Shown here piece by piece: positions 1 through 6,665 of a stretch of DNA of 8,813 nt; within the stretch, counting starts at the first letter, position 1, and each line of letters opens with the position of its first letter. This DNA comes from Puniceicoccales bacterium (lineage in GTDB: Bacteria > Verrucomicrobiota > Verrucomicrobiia > Opitutales > LL51). A program made the translations under genes and the position numbers. The stretch lies in contig JAIRLD010000099.1 in assembly GCA_031259665.1 (NCBI GenBank), positions 1 through 8,813 of the forward strand, in the 5' to 3' direction. The notes beneath the pieces were generated by a model. The model was given only the letters and a program-made list of their open reading frames with translations, ran no database searches and was not told the origin of the DNA.

Positions 1-3
1 TTG

Positions 4-40
4 CGGCCGAGCCCGGCGCAGAATGCGCCGGGCTCGGCCG
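4..40. repeat. Perfect GC-rich palindrome at the end of the nusA operon
   Basis: Positions 4-20 and 24-40 are exact reverse complements (17 bp) around a 3-nt loop (GAA on the plus strand). The outer 7 bp of the core (GGCCGAG / CTCGGCC) are shared with the hairpin at 6869-6905, while the inner part of the stem differs but stays fully paired. It lies just past the stop of the last operon gene and could end minus-strand transcription. However, the three bases left in the window after the stem (CAA on the minus strand) are not a T-tract, so terminator function is not shown. Member of a palindromic repeat family. Confidence 0.8.
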
Positions 41-50
41 CTGGACGAAG

Positions 51-257
51 TCAAGGAGTCTGCGACTCCTTACAGGGCATTGGGCGGAGCCCCATATCTT
101 CTGCGGTATACTTCTTATGAAATCCGATGGAAGTCGAAATATCGCGGCGATGTTCCCAAGCGGCCGGCCTATTCCATGGTAGCGCAGAGTTTTCTGTCGT
201 TTGATCCGACGCGCAACCACTCAACAATAGTAACAAAATTAGCATTTTTATTTCCAT
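51..257 (-). CDS. Small putative lipoprotein, fourth gene of the nusA operon
   Basis: The 68-aa product starts with a short charged end, a run of Leu/Ile (residues 6-12) and a lipobox LSGC whose Cys15 would be lipidated and become the mature N-terminus. The residue after the Cys is Ala, not Asp, which in the E. coli rule favours outer-membrane sorting. The mature part is only about 54 residues, with the segment LPWNRPAAWE and no domain I can name; I have an impression of similar small lipoproteins with a PW-RP--WE segment in Verrucomicrobiota but cannot verify it. The ATG at 257 directly follows the rbfA stop, and a GGAG at 264-267 lies 6 nt before it, inside the last rbfA codons, which supports this start over the internal Met5. 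The last codons run through a palindrome at 53-71, so the C-terminus (about residues 62-68) may be repeat-derived. Function unknown. Confidence 0.72.
   Translation of the reverse strand: MEIKMLILLLLLSGCASDQTTENSALPWNRPAAWEHRRDISTSIGFHKKYTAEDMGLRPMPCKESQTP
53..71. repeat. Short palindrome inside the 3' end of the lipoprotein gene
   Basis: AAGGAGTC (53-60) and GACTCCTT (64-71) form a perfect 8-bp stem around TGC. The outer AAGG/CCTT and the TGCG centre match the first hairpin of the composite repeats at 6718-6738 and 8724-8744, but the inner stem bases differ and are compensated. It encodes the last codons before the TGA at 51-53. A neighbouring short GGGC-GGA-GCCC inverted repeat lies at 82-92. 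Confidence 0.6.
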
Positions 258-599
258 TTAAATCTCCGTTTCGGAAAGGATATTCAACAGATTAATTACA
301 TGATTTCCATGGGCTATGGCATCGGTCCTTTCGAAATTCAGTTGTGGCGTATGGCGCAGCCGTATTTTTTTGCACAATTTCTGCTTGATAAAATTTTTAT
401 GTTTTGAGAAAAATTTAATCGCATACTGATCCGTACTGCCATCGATGACCGAGAACTTCACCTGGACAAATTTAAAATCTGGAGATATAAGGGCTCCGAC
501 AACCGTTATGCTAACCGTTTCTTCGCGAAAATAGGTCCGTAAAATGCGGTTAATTTCGTGCTCGATGGCCTCATTGACTCGGTTTAAACGTAAGCTCAT
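258..599 (-). CDS. rbfA: Ribosome-binding factor A
   Basis: The 113-aa protein has the normal RbfA length and pattern. It begins with a helix of the RLNRVNEAIEHEINRIL type that carries the basic and hydrophobic residues seen in the family, followed by a VSITVVGALISPDFKFVQVK segment matching the beta strands of the KH-like fold. Its C-terminal part contains RLRHTPQLNFERTD, the usual R-x-P-x-L-x-F motif. RbfA binds the 30S subunit near helix 1 of 16S rRNA and helps late maturation, and is needed most in the cold (family knowledge). Its ATG overlaps the infB stop as ATGA (596-599), and no clear ribosome binding site precedes it, so translation is probably coupled to infB. The downstream lipoprotein start abuts its TAA. 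Order nusA-infB-rbfA is the classic arrangement. Confidence 0.95.
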   Translation of the reverse strand: MSLRLNRVNEAIEHEINRILRTYFREETVSITVVGALISPDFKFVQVKFSVIDGSTDQYAIKFFSKHKNFIKQKLCKKIRLRHTPQLNFERTDAIAHGNHVINLLNILSETEI

Positions 600-3247
600 A
601 GCGTTTGACGGTGCTGAATGACCTCAAAGCATTCGATTCGATCGCCCTCCTCATATGCCGAAAATCCATCAATTTTTATACCACATTCAAAGCCGGAACG
701 CACTTCCGAGTGGTCATCTTTTTCGCGCCTTAGGGAATCAATTTTACCTTCGAATAGGACCTTTTGTCCCCGATAAACGCGGGCCGACTTGTCGCGTTCA
801 ATCTTTCCATCGACCACCATACATCCTGCAATTGTTACCCGAGCAAGTTCGAATATGCGGCGAACTTCCGCCGTCCCGAGATGATTTTCAGTATAATCGT
901 AGCCGAGTAGCTCCGCCATTTCGTCCTCGACCCGATCGACTAACTCGTAAATAATATTATGCAAGATGACGTGCACGCCCTTATTCTTTACGAAGGGGGC
1001 TACACCGCTATCCATTTTAACATTGAAACCGACAATAATCGCATTGGATGAACTGGCGAATTCCACATCGTTTTTGGAGATGGGTCCCACTCCGGAAGCT
1101 ACAATTTCCACCTTTACCCGATCGCTTTTGATTCCATTGAGGCAGCCGATGAATGCCTCCTCAGTTCCCTGTACATCGCATTTGACGATGACTTTCAAAA
1201 CCTTTTGCTTCTGTGACTCCATGGCTTCAAATAGTGCCTTTATATTGGCTATTTTGGGCATCGATTCCGTAGAAGCGAGTTTGGCATTATTTTCATTTTC
1301 CTCGGCCTGCTTTTTGGCTGCTTTCTCATCCTTTACGACCTCGAAAATATTGCCCGCGGATGGTAGACCACTCCAACCGATAACGCGAACCGACATCGAA
1401 GGCGTCGCCATTTTCACAACCTCCGAACGCTCATCTAACATCGAGCGTACACGGCAATATTCCTGATCACAAACGATGGCATCGCCTATTTTTAGCGTCC
1501 CCTTTTCAACGATAACCGCCGCCGTAACACCACGGCCCACATCCATTTGCGACTCAATGATGACCCCTTCAGCGGGACATTTGTAGTCCGCCTTCAGCTC
1601 CATGATTTCCGCCTGGAGTAGAACGGCCGATAGCAACTCATCGATATGCGTACCCTTAAGTGCAGAAATGCCGACACATAGCGTATCGCCTCCCCACTCC
1701 TCTGGAGCTATACCCCGCTGCTGCATCTGCTGCTTAACCCGATCCAGATTAGCACCTTTGGCATCGATTTTATTGATGGCAACGACGACCGGTACCCCCG
1801 CCTTTTGGGCAAATTTCAATGCTTCGTCGGTCTGCGGCATGAAACCATCGTCGGCCGCAACGACTAAAATCGCGATATCAGTCAAATTAGCCCCCCGCTC
1901 GCGCATATTCGAAAACGCCGCATGTCCCGGCGTATCGAGAAACGTAATTTTTTTACCTTCGTGCTCCACCTGGTAGGCACCAACGTGCTGGGTAATCCCT
2001 CCCGCCTCACCGGAAACGACATTGGCATGGCGAATCGTATCTAGTAGCGTTGTTTTCCCGTGGTCCACATGGCCCAAAACGCAAACAATGGGCGGTCGCG
2101 GTAGCAATTCTTTGGGGATCTCAATTTTAATTTTGGGAATATTTTGTTTCGCCCCATCGGATTTCTGACGTATTTCGAGTTTGAACCCATACGTTTCCGC
2201 TATGCCCGTAGCAATATCATCCGGAATCTGCTGGTTCATCGAGGCAAAAATCCCCCGTCGCATAAGTTCGGAAATGAGTTGAAAGGGTTTTAATCCAATT
2301 CTCTGGGCAAAGTCGCGCACAATGATCGGCGCTTTACAAACGAGTAATTTACCCTCTTTAACTTTTTCCGTTTCATTTTTGGCTGGAGTTGTTCCATGGA
2401 TATTGGGAATTTTTAGGGTATTAAAAAGCTTATCGCTGCGTTGGCTTTGCGGTGTAAATTGAAAACGAACCGTCGGAGCTGCCCATTTCTCACGGGCCCC
2501 CATTACGGATGCTTTCTTTCGCACATCCCACGTATAGTTTGAAACGTCACTTCTATCCGTTTCGGAAGCGGTAGACGTCCCCGATACCTGTGTTGTTTTT
2601 TCTTCCTCGACAACAGTTTTCTTTGGAGATAGATCCACCTTTGATCCGGCAATTTTTTCGGAACTATTATTCTGCTCTTTAGCAACAAATAGAACCGGCA
2701 TTCTGGGAGTTGCCTTAGGTAATGGAATTTTTATACTTTTTCTCGGTATCGGTGCAGCGGCCGACTTCGAAGGACTCGTCGACATATCGGGAATTTCTGG
2801 GGATGCTTCCGACTTTATAATCCCTGAGTCCTTTTTTTTTCCATTCTCCTCTTCTGGAATAACGGTTTCACTTCCAGTAACCATTTGGGCTACCGGAACT
2901 TCACCGCTTCCATGATTTGTAGAAATATCTGCCTTAACGATATGTACCATCTCAGAAGGAGAACCCAATACTTCCGTTTTTGAAATTGCAACATTATTAT
3001 AAGTAGATTTTACAGAAAAGTTAACCGATCCGGAAAAGCGTTCCTTTTCTTTTTCCGGCTTTTCACTTTCCTTTGAATCCGTACGTCTAGGACGATTAGC
3101 GAGCTCCTCGACCAGAGCATCGGCATAGATATTGGGAATCGAACTGGACGCGCTCGTTACCTTTAATCCACGCCCATGGAGCAATTCTATTACATCCTTA
3201 CTGTCCATGCCCAAATCGCTTGCTAACTGATATACCCTGACACTCAT
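596..3247 (-). CDS. infB: Translation initiation factor IF-2
   Basis: The 883-aa GTPase delivers initiator fMet-tRNA to the 30S subunit and promotes 50S joining. An IF2 N-type module lies at residues 1-50 (VRVYQLASDLGMDSKDVIELL). Residues about 52-300 are a low-complexity linker rich in Ser, Lys and Glu. A second N-type module follows at about 306-358. The G domain carries G1 GHVDHGKT (392-399), G2 GGITQH (416-421), G3 DTPGH (438-442), G4 NKID (492-495) and G5 SALKG (528-532), all intact. Domains II, III and the initiator-tRNA-binding C-terminal domain fill 553-883, with a charged insert near 639-660 that is typical of the II/III junction. It starts 5 nt after the nusA stop, with AGGAAG overlapping that stop as a close ribosome binding site. 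The full length and intact motifs indicate a working essential gene. Confidence 0.98.
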   Translation of the reverse strand: MSVRVYQLASDLGMDSKDVIELLHGRGLKVTSASSSIPNIYADALVEELANRPRRTDSKESEKPEKEKERFSGSVNFSVKSTYNNVAISKTEVLGSPSEMVHIVKADISTNHGSGEVPVAQMVTGSETVIPEEENGKKKDSGIIKSEASPEIPDMSTSPSKSAAAPIPRKSIKIPLPKATPRMPVLFVAKEQNNSSEKIAGSKVDLSPKKTVVEEEKTTQVSGTSTASETDRSDVSNYTWDVRKKASVMGAREKWAAPTVRFQFTPQSQRSDKLFNTLKIPNIHGTTPAKNETEKVKEGKLLVCKAPIIVRDFAQRIGLKPFQLISELMRRGIFASMNQQIPDDIATGIAETYGFKLEIRQKSDGAKQNIPKIKIEIPKELLPRPPIVCVLGHVDHGKTTLLDTIRHANVVSGEAGGITQHVGAYQVEHEGKKITFLDTPGHAAFSNMRERGANLTDIAILVVAADDGFMPQTDEALKFAQKAGVPVVVAINKIDAKGANLDRVKQQMQQRGIAPEEWGGDTLCVGISALKGTHIDELLSAVLLQAEIMELKADYKCPAEGVIIESQMDVGRGVTAAVIVEKGTLKIGDAIVCDQEYCRVRSMLDERSEVVKMATPSMSVRVIGWSGLPSAGNIFEVVKDEKAAKKQAEENENNAKLASTESMPKIANIKALFEAMESQKQKVLKVIVKCDVQGTEEAFIGCLNGIKSDRVKVEIVASGVGPISKNDVEFASSSNAIIVGFNVKMDSGVAPFVKNKGVHVILHNIIYELVDRVEDEMAELLGYDYTENHLGTAEVRRIFELARVTIAGCMVVDGKIERDKSARVYRGQKVLFEGKIDSLRREKDDHSEVRSGFECGIKIDGFSAYEEGDRIECFEVIQHRQTL

Positions 3248-3252
3248 GCTTC

Positions 3253-4509
3253 CTATTGAAAATTTTTAATGTTTTTTATGTTTTCAAGAATTAAATGCGA
3301 TTCTTCCGTGGAAAAACCGGCATCTTCCAAATCTTCCAGGACAACATCCTCAAAAACATCGATATCCGTAAATCCAGAAGCTACCAGTCGCTGTGCTAGT
3401 TCATCGCTAATTCCAGAAATATTATTGAAGCTCGCCGTTGCCTGTTGAATTTTTCGATTGAGATTTTTTTCCTTTTCCGATTCTGCTTTCTTAATGTCTA
3501 GTTTCCAATTCATCAGACGCGAGGTTAGTCGTGCATTCAGGCCCCGCTTCCCAATGGCTATGGCGAGATCCTCCTCGTTCACCTCAAAACTAATCTGTCG
3601 GTTGGCTTCATTGACATGAATATTGCGTGGAATAGCGGGATGAATGGCTTCCTGAAGGAATGCGATGGGATCATTGGCATAACGAATAACGTCAATCTTT
3701 TCGCCCCCCAACTCCTTCACAATACTGCGAATGCGGACACCCCGCGTCCCAACACAGGAACCGACCGCGTCCACCTTGGGATCCGAACTGCGAACGGCGA
3801 CTTTCGTACGATACCCCGGTTCCCGCGCCATGCCGTAAATTTCCACCGTACCATCGGCAATTTCTGTCACTTCAATTTCCAATAGACGTCGTACAAAACG
3901 CCAATGGGAACGACTGAGAACAATATCCGGTCCATGCGATGACTGTTCGATCTTCAGGAGTAGGCAGCGAATCCGATCGCCGGGAACATATTCTTCACCG
4001 GGAATGCGTTCCCGGTAGGGTAAAATAGCTTCCGCCTTTCCCAATTCGACGTAGATATTGCCCGAATCCTGATGTCGAACGATACCACTGACGATATCGC
4101 CGATGGAATTTTTAAAATCTTCGTATAACTTTTCGCGCTCGAAGTGCCTAATTCCCTGAGTAATGGCTTGACGAGCACCTTGGGCTGCGATACGGCCGAG
4201 AAAAGCGGGATCAATTTCTTTTTCTATGACTTGACTGACATCGATATTGGGATCAACTTCCTTTGCTTTGGAAACGTGAATCTGCGCTTGCGGATCGCTG
4301 ACGGAATCTACAACCTCGAGGATCGCCCATGCCTTTAGACTGCCCGTTTTCGGATTAATTTCCACGCGGATATCATATCCGGCATTAATACTTTTTAAGG
4401 CGGCGGAACGGATGGCCTCGGCGATAGTTTGAATCATATCGCCTCGTGGAATACCTTTTTCCTTTTCCATGTACTCAAGTACGGCTAAAATTTCGCTACC
4501 GGTTTTCAT
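3253..4509 (-). CDS. nusA: Transcription termination/antitermination factor NusA
   Basis: The 418-aa protein binds RNA polymerase and nascent RNA, and modulates pausing, intrinsic termination and antitermination. In order it has the N-terminal RNAP-binding domain (1 to about 130), an S1 domain (about 135-200, starting GDIVSGIVRHQDSGNIYVEL), KH1 (about 202-278, with VGSCVGTRGVRIRSI) and KH2 (about 280-345, with AIGKRGLNARLTS). A short C-terminal helical domain (about 362-412, SGISDELAQRLVASGFTDI) resembles a single helix-hairpin-helix/acidic-repeat unit. That makes it shorter than the roughly 495-aa E. coli protein, which has two such repeats, and is normal for many phyla. The start fits the family N-terminus, but only a weak GAG lies very close to the ATG. 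There is no rimP upstream. A hairpin plus T-tract in its leader suggests attenuation or insulation from upstream transcription. Confidence 0.97.
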   Translation of the reverse strand: MKTGSEILAVLEYMEKEKGIPRGDMIQTIAEAIRSAALKSINAGYDIRVEINPKTGSLKAWAILEVVDSVSDPQAQIHVSKAKEVDPNIDVSQVIEKEIDPAFLGRIAAQGARQAITQGIRHFEREKLYEDFKNSIGDIVSGIVRHQDSGNIYVELGKAEAILPYRERIPGEEYVPGDRIRCLLLKIEQSSHGPDIVLSRSHWRFVRRLLEIEVTEIADGTVEIYGMAREPGYRTKVAVRSSDPKVDAVGSCVGTRGVRIRSIVKELGGEKIDVIRYANDPIAFLQEAIHPAIPRNIHVNEANRQISFEVNEEDLAIAIGKRGLNARLTSRLMNWKLDIKKAESEKEKNLNRKIQQATASFNNISGISDELAQRLVASGFTDIDVFEDVVLEDLEDAGFSTEESHLILENIKNIKNFQ

Positions 4510-4535
4510 ATCTCAATAAAATCCATTACGGAGTC

Positions 4536-4563
4536 AAAAAAAGCGGAGTGCGACCACTCCGCT
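4536..4563 (-). terminator. Intrinsic terminator-like hairpin just upstream of nusA
   Basis: Read on the minus strand, AGCGGAGT (4563-4556), a 6-nt loop and ACTCCGCT (4549-4542) form a perfect 8-bp stem running straight into seven T residues (complement of A 4536-4542). It ends about 27 nt before the nusA ATG. It could stop transcription arriving from the right, or act as an attenuator in the nusA leader if the promoter lies upstream. A second ACTCCG copy (complement of 4529-4534) just after the T-tract could pair with the left arm instead. Confidence 0.75.
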
Positions 4564-4592
4564 CAATGAACCACGTAAAGTTTTCGACTGAC

Positions 4593-4624
4593 TGTCAACT
4601 TAGCCCAATAACCGGGATCGTCAA
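4593..4624 (-). promoter_or_regulatory. Possible nusA operon promoter region (weak)
   Basis: Two -35-like hexamers occur on the minus strand: TTGACG (4624-4619) and TTGACA (4598-4593). A poor -10 (TAAGTT, 4602-4597) stands 16 nt after the first. No good -10 follows the second at standard spacing. If either is used, the leader RNA would contain the terminator-like hairpin at 4536-4563. Based on hexamer matching only. Confidence 0.25.
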
Positions 4625-4697
4625 GAAAAATTCCTAGCCGAAGATTTTTTAATTTTTTGTTAAATTAATCATACTCCAAAGACTCTCGATATTTCAC

Positions 4698-4728
4698 TTG
4701 ACAAAGTATTTTTTATTCACTGCTTAAT
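4698..4728 (+). promoter_or_regulatory. Promoter-like sequence before the PD-(D/E)XK gene
   Basis: An exact TTGACA (4698-4703) lies in AT-rich DNA and is followed by TGCTTAAT, whose CTTAAT (4723-4728) is a fair -10, though the 19-nt spacing is long. The start codon at 4735 is so close that the mRNA would be leaderless or nearly so, and indeed no ribosome binding site is visible before it. Confidence 0.4.
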
Positions 4729-4729
4729 G
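4720..4729 (+). repeat. 10-bp direct repeat, left copy
   Basis: CTGCTTAATG occurs here and exactly again at 6261-6270, bracketing the PD-(D/E)XK gene. A related GCTCAATGAAC occurs at 4561-4571. It may be a target-site duplication or a remnant of duplicated flanking DNA, but chance is possible in AT-rich DNA. Confidence 0.4.
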
Positions 4730-4734
4730 AACAC

Positions 4735-6240
4735 ATGTTTAAAAAGTTTTCCATTCTATTCTGCCTATTGCAGCTAGCATTAAATGATCTTGCAGCCACG
4801 TTTAAACCAGATAGGCCTTTCCCTGGGCGAGAGTTTACTGATACAAAGAAAAAGGCAAGTGCTGGAGCTTGCAAGCAATCTACGCGGAAGCGGATTGCTA
4901 AACCCGATGAAAGTATCACAAAACAATCCAGAGAAATTCCAGAAAGATCCCTTTTTTTTAAAGCTATGGCTGAATGCGAATCTGTTGCAGAAAATGAAGG
5001 TTTATGCAAATTTAGAGTTAGGATTGAGCATAGCGATAAAGAATACCAGGAAGAGGAGGCTGAGGCTATTTGCGTTGCAAACCCCACCTACGACTTGACA
5101 TTTAAATTATTATTTTTAGCTAACCCAAATGATCCTGAAAAATTTAAAGGGTATGTAGAATTCATTCAACCTGAAGAAGCCAGAAAAACATTGATTTCGT
5201 TATTAAATGGATTGTATTATCCTGAATTTCTTTCCAAGGAGCAAACTCCGCAAAAAAATAGGATCATAGGAATAGAAATAATAGACAGTACACTTTTAGA
5301 TGCTCGAAAAGTAAATCCGGAAGAGAAGAGCAAATCTGGGAAAGCGAATTCTGAGTTTGAAAACTCTTTGCAAGAATTGCGTTGTGATATTGTATGTAAA
5401 TGTACACTTGAATCTCCGAGTGCTGACAACAAAGATATGCATTATGCGCTTTATTTCGACATAGAAATGCAACGCAAATATATCCCTGATCGGGAACAAG
5501 AATTTGTTGAATATGTAAGAGCCTTAAAAAGAAAATATGGGGATGAGGTACATCTATTAGCTTTTCTGAATTACGAAACAAGAGAAAAAAAGGCCGTAAG
5601 TCGTGGAGCAATGGCTTTTGTTCAAGAAGGTAAGGATGGCCGACCTGTTGTCCCTAAAAATAGAGCAAGACCCCTAGTTTATCAGCCTATGATTTGTCTT
5701 CCGTGTGCTGTAAGTGAAATTTTAAATGGACAAGATATAGAAATTGTAAAAGGGAAACCTATTGGTCCAGCTGGGAAAGAATGGCTTAAATTGCTAGGCG
5801 TAGAATGGTGGGGGAAAAGGAGTAAAGATAGGCCGGAACGCTATGTGGTTCCTAAAGATGTTAGCACGCCTGAAGTGGGAAAGGCACTAGAAATTTTGGC
5901 AAAACAAGTGGATGAAGCGGCGTTCCAAGCGGAGGTTAAGAGGATTTTCGACGTCCACAAAGATGCCAATGCCCTTAGAGAAGAGGGCCGAGAAGAAGGC
6001 CGAGAAGAAGGTGAACAAATTGGCCTCCAGAAAGGTGAACAAATCGGTCAATTGAAAGGTCTTATGCAAGCGTTTATCAAGATAGAGCAATTTCTTGATT
6101 TTCTTATTGCTGGAATGAATCTACGAAATTTAACTGAAGATTTTATAAGGCAGCTTTGGGATGAAGTAAGCGATACCAATACGCCAGGACAATATGAAGT
6201 TTTTCTTCAGGAATTGCGTACAAGAAAGTTAATCGATTAA
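4735..6240 (+). CDS. PD-(D/E)XK nuclease family transposase/Rpn-like protein with signal-peptide-like N-terminus
   Basis: The 501-aa protein's core (about 113-330) matches the PD-(D/E)XK 'transposase'/Rpn family: NPTYDLTFKLLFL (117-128), LISLLNGLYYPE (153-164), IIGIEIIDSTLL (177-188), then Asp218 in RCDIVCKC and the DIEMQ motif with Glu244 and Gln246 as the likely catalytic E-x-Q. Residues 415-442 are EEGR-type glutamate/glycine repeats, a usual tail of this family. Known relatives are DNA endonucleases linked to recombination. Residues 1-21 (two Lys, then a hydrophobic stretch ending NDLAA) look like a signal peptide, followed by a charged region (22-110) I do not recognise; export would be odd for a DNA nuclease. 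No in-frame alternative ATG/GTG lies upstream before the stop at 4699. Composition is more AT-rich than the nusA operon. It is bracketed by related hairpins and a 10-bp direct repeat, fitting a recent insertion. The catalytic residues seen are intact; the actual role is uncertain. Confidence 0.85.
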   Translation: MFKKFSILFCLLQLALNDLAATFKPDRPFPGREFTDTKKKASAGACKQSTRKRIAKPDESITKQSREIPERSLFFKAMAECESVAENEGLCKFRVRIEHSDKEYQEEEAEAICVANPTYDLTFKLLFLANPNDPEKFKGYVEFIQPEEARKTLISLLNGLYYPEFLSKEQTPQKNRIIGIEIIDSTLLDARKVNPEEKSKSGKANSEFENSLQELRCDIVCKCTLESPSADNKDMHYALYFDIEMQRKYIPDREQEFVEYVRALKRKYGDEVHLLAFLNYETREKKAVSRGAMAFVQEGKDGRPVVPKNRARPLVYQPMICLPCAVSEILNGQDIEIVKGKPIGPAGKEWLKLLGVEWWGKRSKDRPERYVVPKDVSTPEVGKALEILAKQVDEAAFQAEVKRIFDVHKDANALREEGREEGREEGEQIGLQKGEQIGQLKGLMQAFIKIEQFLDFLIAGMNLRNLTEDFIRQLWDEVSDTNTPGQYEVFLQELRTRKLID

Positions 6241-6266
6241 AAAAAGCGGAGTCAACCCCTCTGCTT
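6239..6266 (-). terminator. Terminator-like hairpin between the nuclease gene and the tRNA genes
   Basis: AAGCGGAG (6244-6251) and CTCTGCTT (6259-6266) pair around a 7-nt loop, and the complement of A 6239-6245 gives a seven-T tract on the minus strand. On the minus-strand RNA one of the eight pairs becomes an A-C mismatch (a G-U on the plus strand), so it is weaker than its relative at 4536-4563. It would end minus-strand transcripts from the two tRNA-Arg genes, or it may help plus-strand ending of the nuclease gene, though no T-tract follows on that side. Confidence 0.5.
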
Positions 6267-6270
6267 AATG
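6261..6270 (+). repeat. 10-bp direct repeat, right copy
   Basis: Exact copy of the CTGCTTAATG at 4720-4729. It is also the right arm and trailing bases of the hairpin at 6244-6266, and aligns with the trailing bases of the hairpin before nusA. Confidence 0.4.
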
Positions 6271-6364
6271 CTAGAACGCCCAAACGGAAAAATGAGAATA
6301 TACTTTTAAATATAATGCTTAAATTCCCCTGCTGAACAGCCTACTCCATAAAACCGCCATTTCT

Positions 6365-6439
6365 TGGCGTTCCTGCCGGGACTCGAACCCAGACCCTCGG
6401 TTCCGAAGACCGATGCTCTATCCATTGAACTACAGGAAC
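6365..6439 (-). tRNA. tRNA-Arg (anticodon UCG)
   Basis: The minus strand folds into a full cloverleaf. The acceptor stem is GTTCCTG/CAGGAAC (all paired), the D arm GTTC/GAGC around AATGGATA, the anticodon arm TCGGT/ACCGA with loop CTTCGGA (anticodon TCG at 6406-6404), the variable loop GGGT, and the T arm CTGGG-TTCGAGT-CCCGG. The discriminator is G and CCA is encoded (6367-6365). A20 in the D loop fits arginine identity. It reads CGA and possibly other CGN codons by wobble. Just downstream, CGCCA-AGAAA-TGGCG followed by GTTTTA could be a small hairpin overlapping the 3' end. It is paralogous to the gene at 6567-6641. Confidence 0.95.
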
Positions 6440-6566
6440 TCTCTACTAATTGTCGGAATCGAATTACTTCATTATGTCCGAAACAAAATAAAAATTACCC
6501 CAGAAGTCAAGTAACTCCCACAAAATTACGGCCCTTATCCCAAACCCGTCCTGTAATCCTTACCCT

Positions 6567-6641
6567 TGGCGTTCTTGCCGGGATTCGAACCCAGATTTTC
6601 GGTTCCGGAGACCGACGTTCTATCCATTGAACTACAGGAAC
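6567..6641 (-). tRNA. tRNA-Arg (anticodon CCG), with an acceptor-stem mismatch
   Basis: The cloverleaf on the minus strand has acceptor GTTCCTG/CAAGAAC, D arm GTTC/GAAC around AATGGATA, anticodon arm TCGGT/ACCGA with loop CTCCGGA (anticodon CCG at 6608-6606), variable loop AAAT, and T arm CTGGG-TTCGAAT-CCCGG. The discriminator is G and CCA is encoded (6569-6567). It reads CGG. The fifth acceptor pair is C-A instead of the C-G in its neighbour, so the stem has one mismatch. The first 23 nt are the same in both genes, pointing to a tandem duplication followed by anticodon change. Confidence 0.93.
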
Positions 6642-6665
6642 TTTCCATCACTCGCTAACTTGCTG

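Noticed and set aside
23..295. Plus-strand 90-codon frame opposite the lipoprotein
   Set aside because: It overlaps the hairpin and the antisense of a lipoprotein with a proper lipobox and ribosome binding site, and has no coding features of its own.
966..1976. Long plus-strand frames opposite infB
   Set aside because: Antisense shadows of the highly conserved IF-2 G and middle domains, with no family resemblance.
4569..6270. Classical insertion sequence with terminal inverted repeats around the PD-(D/E)XK gene
   Set aside because: I compared the two flanks and found no inverted ends; only related direct hairpins and a 10-bp direct repeat are seen.
6364..6630. Plus-strand open frame across both tRNA genes
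   Set aside because: It is the antisense of two tRNA-Arg genes; peptides such as AGIRTQ and GLEPRP are the well-known false translations of tRNA T-arms.
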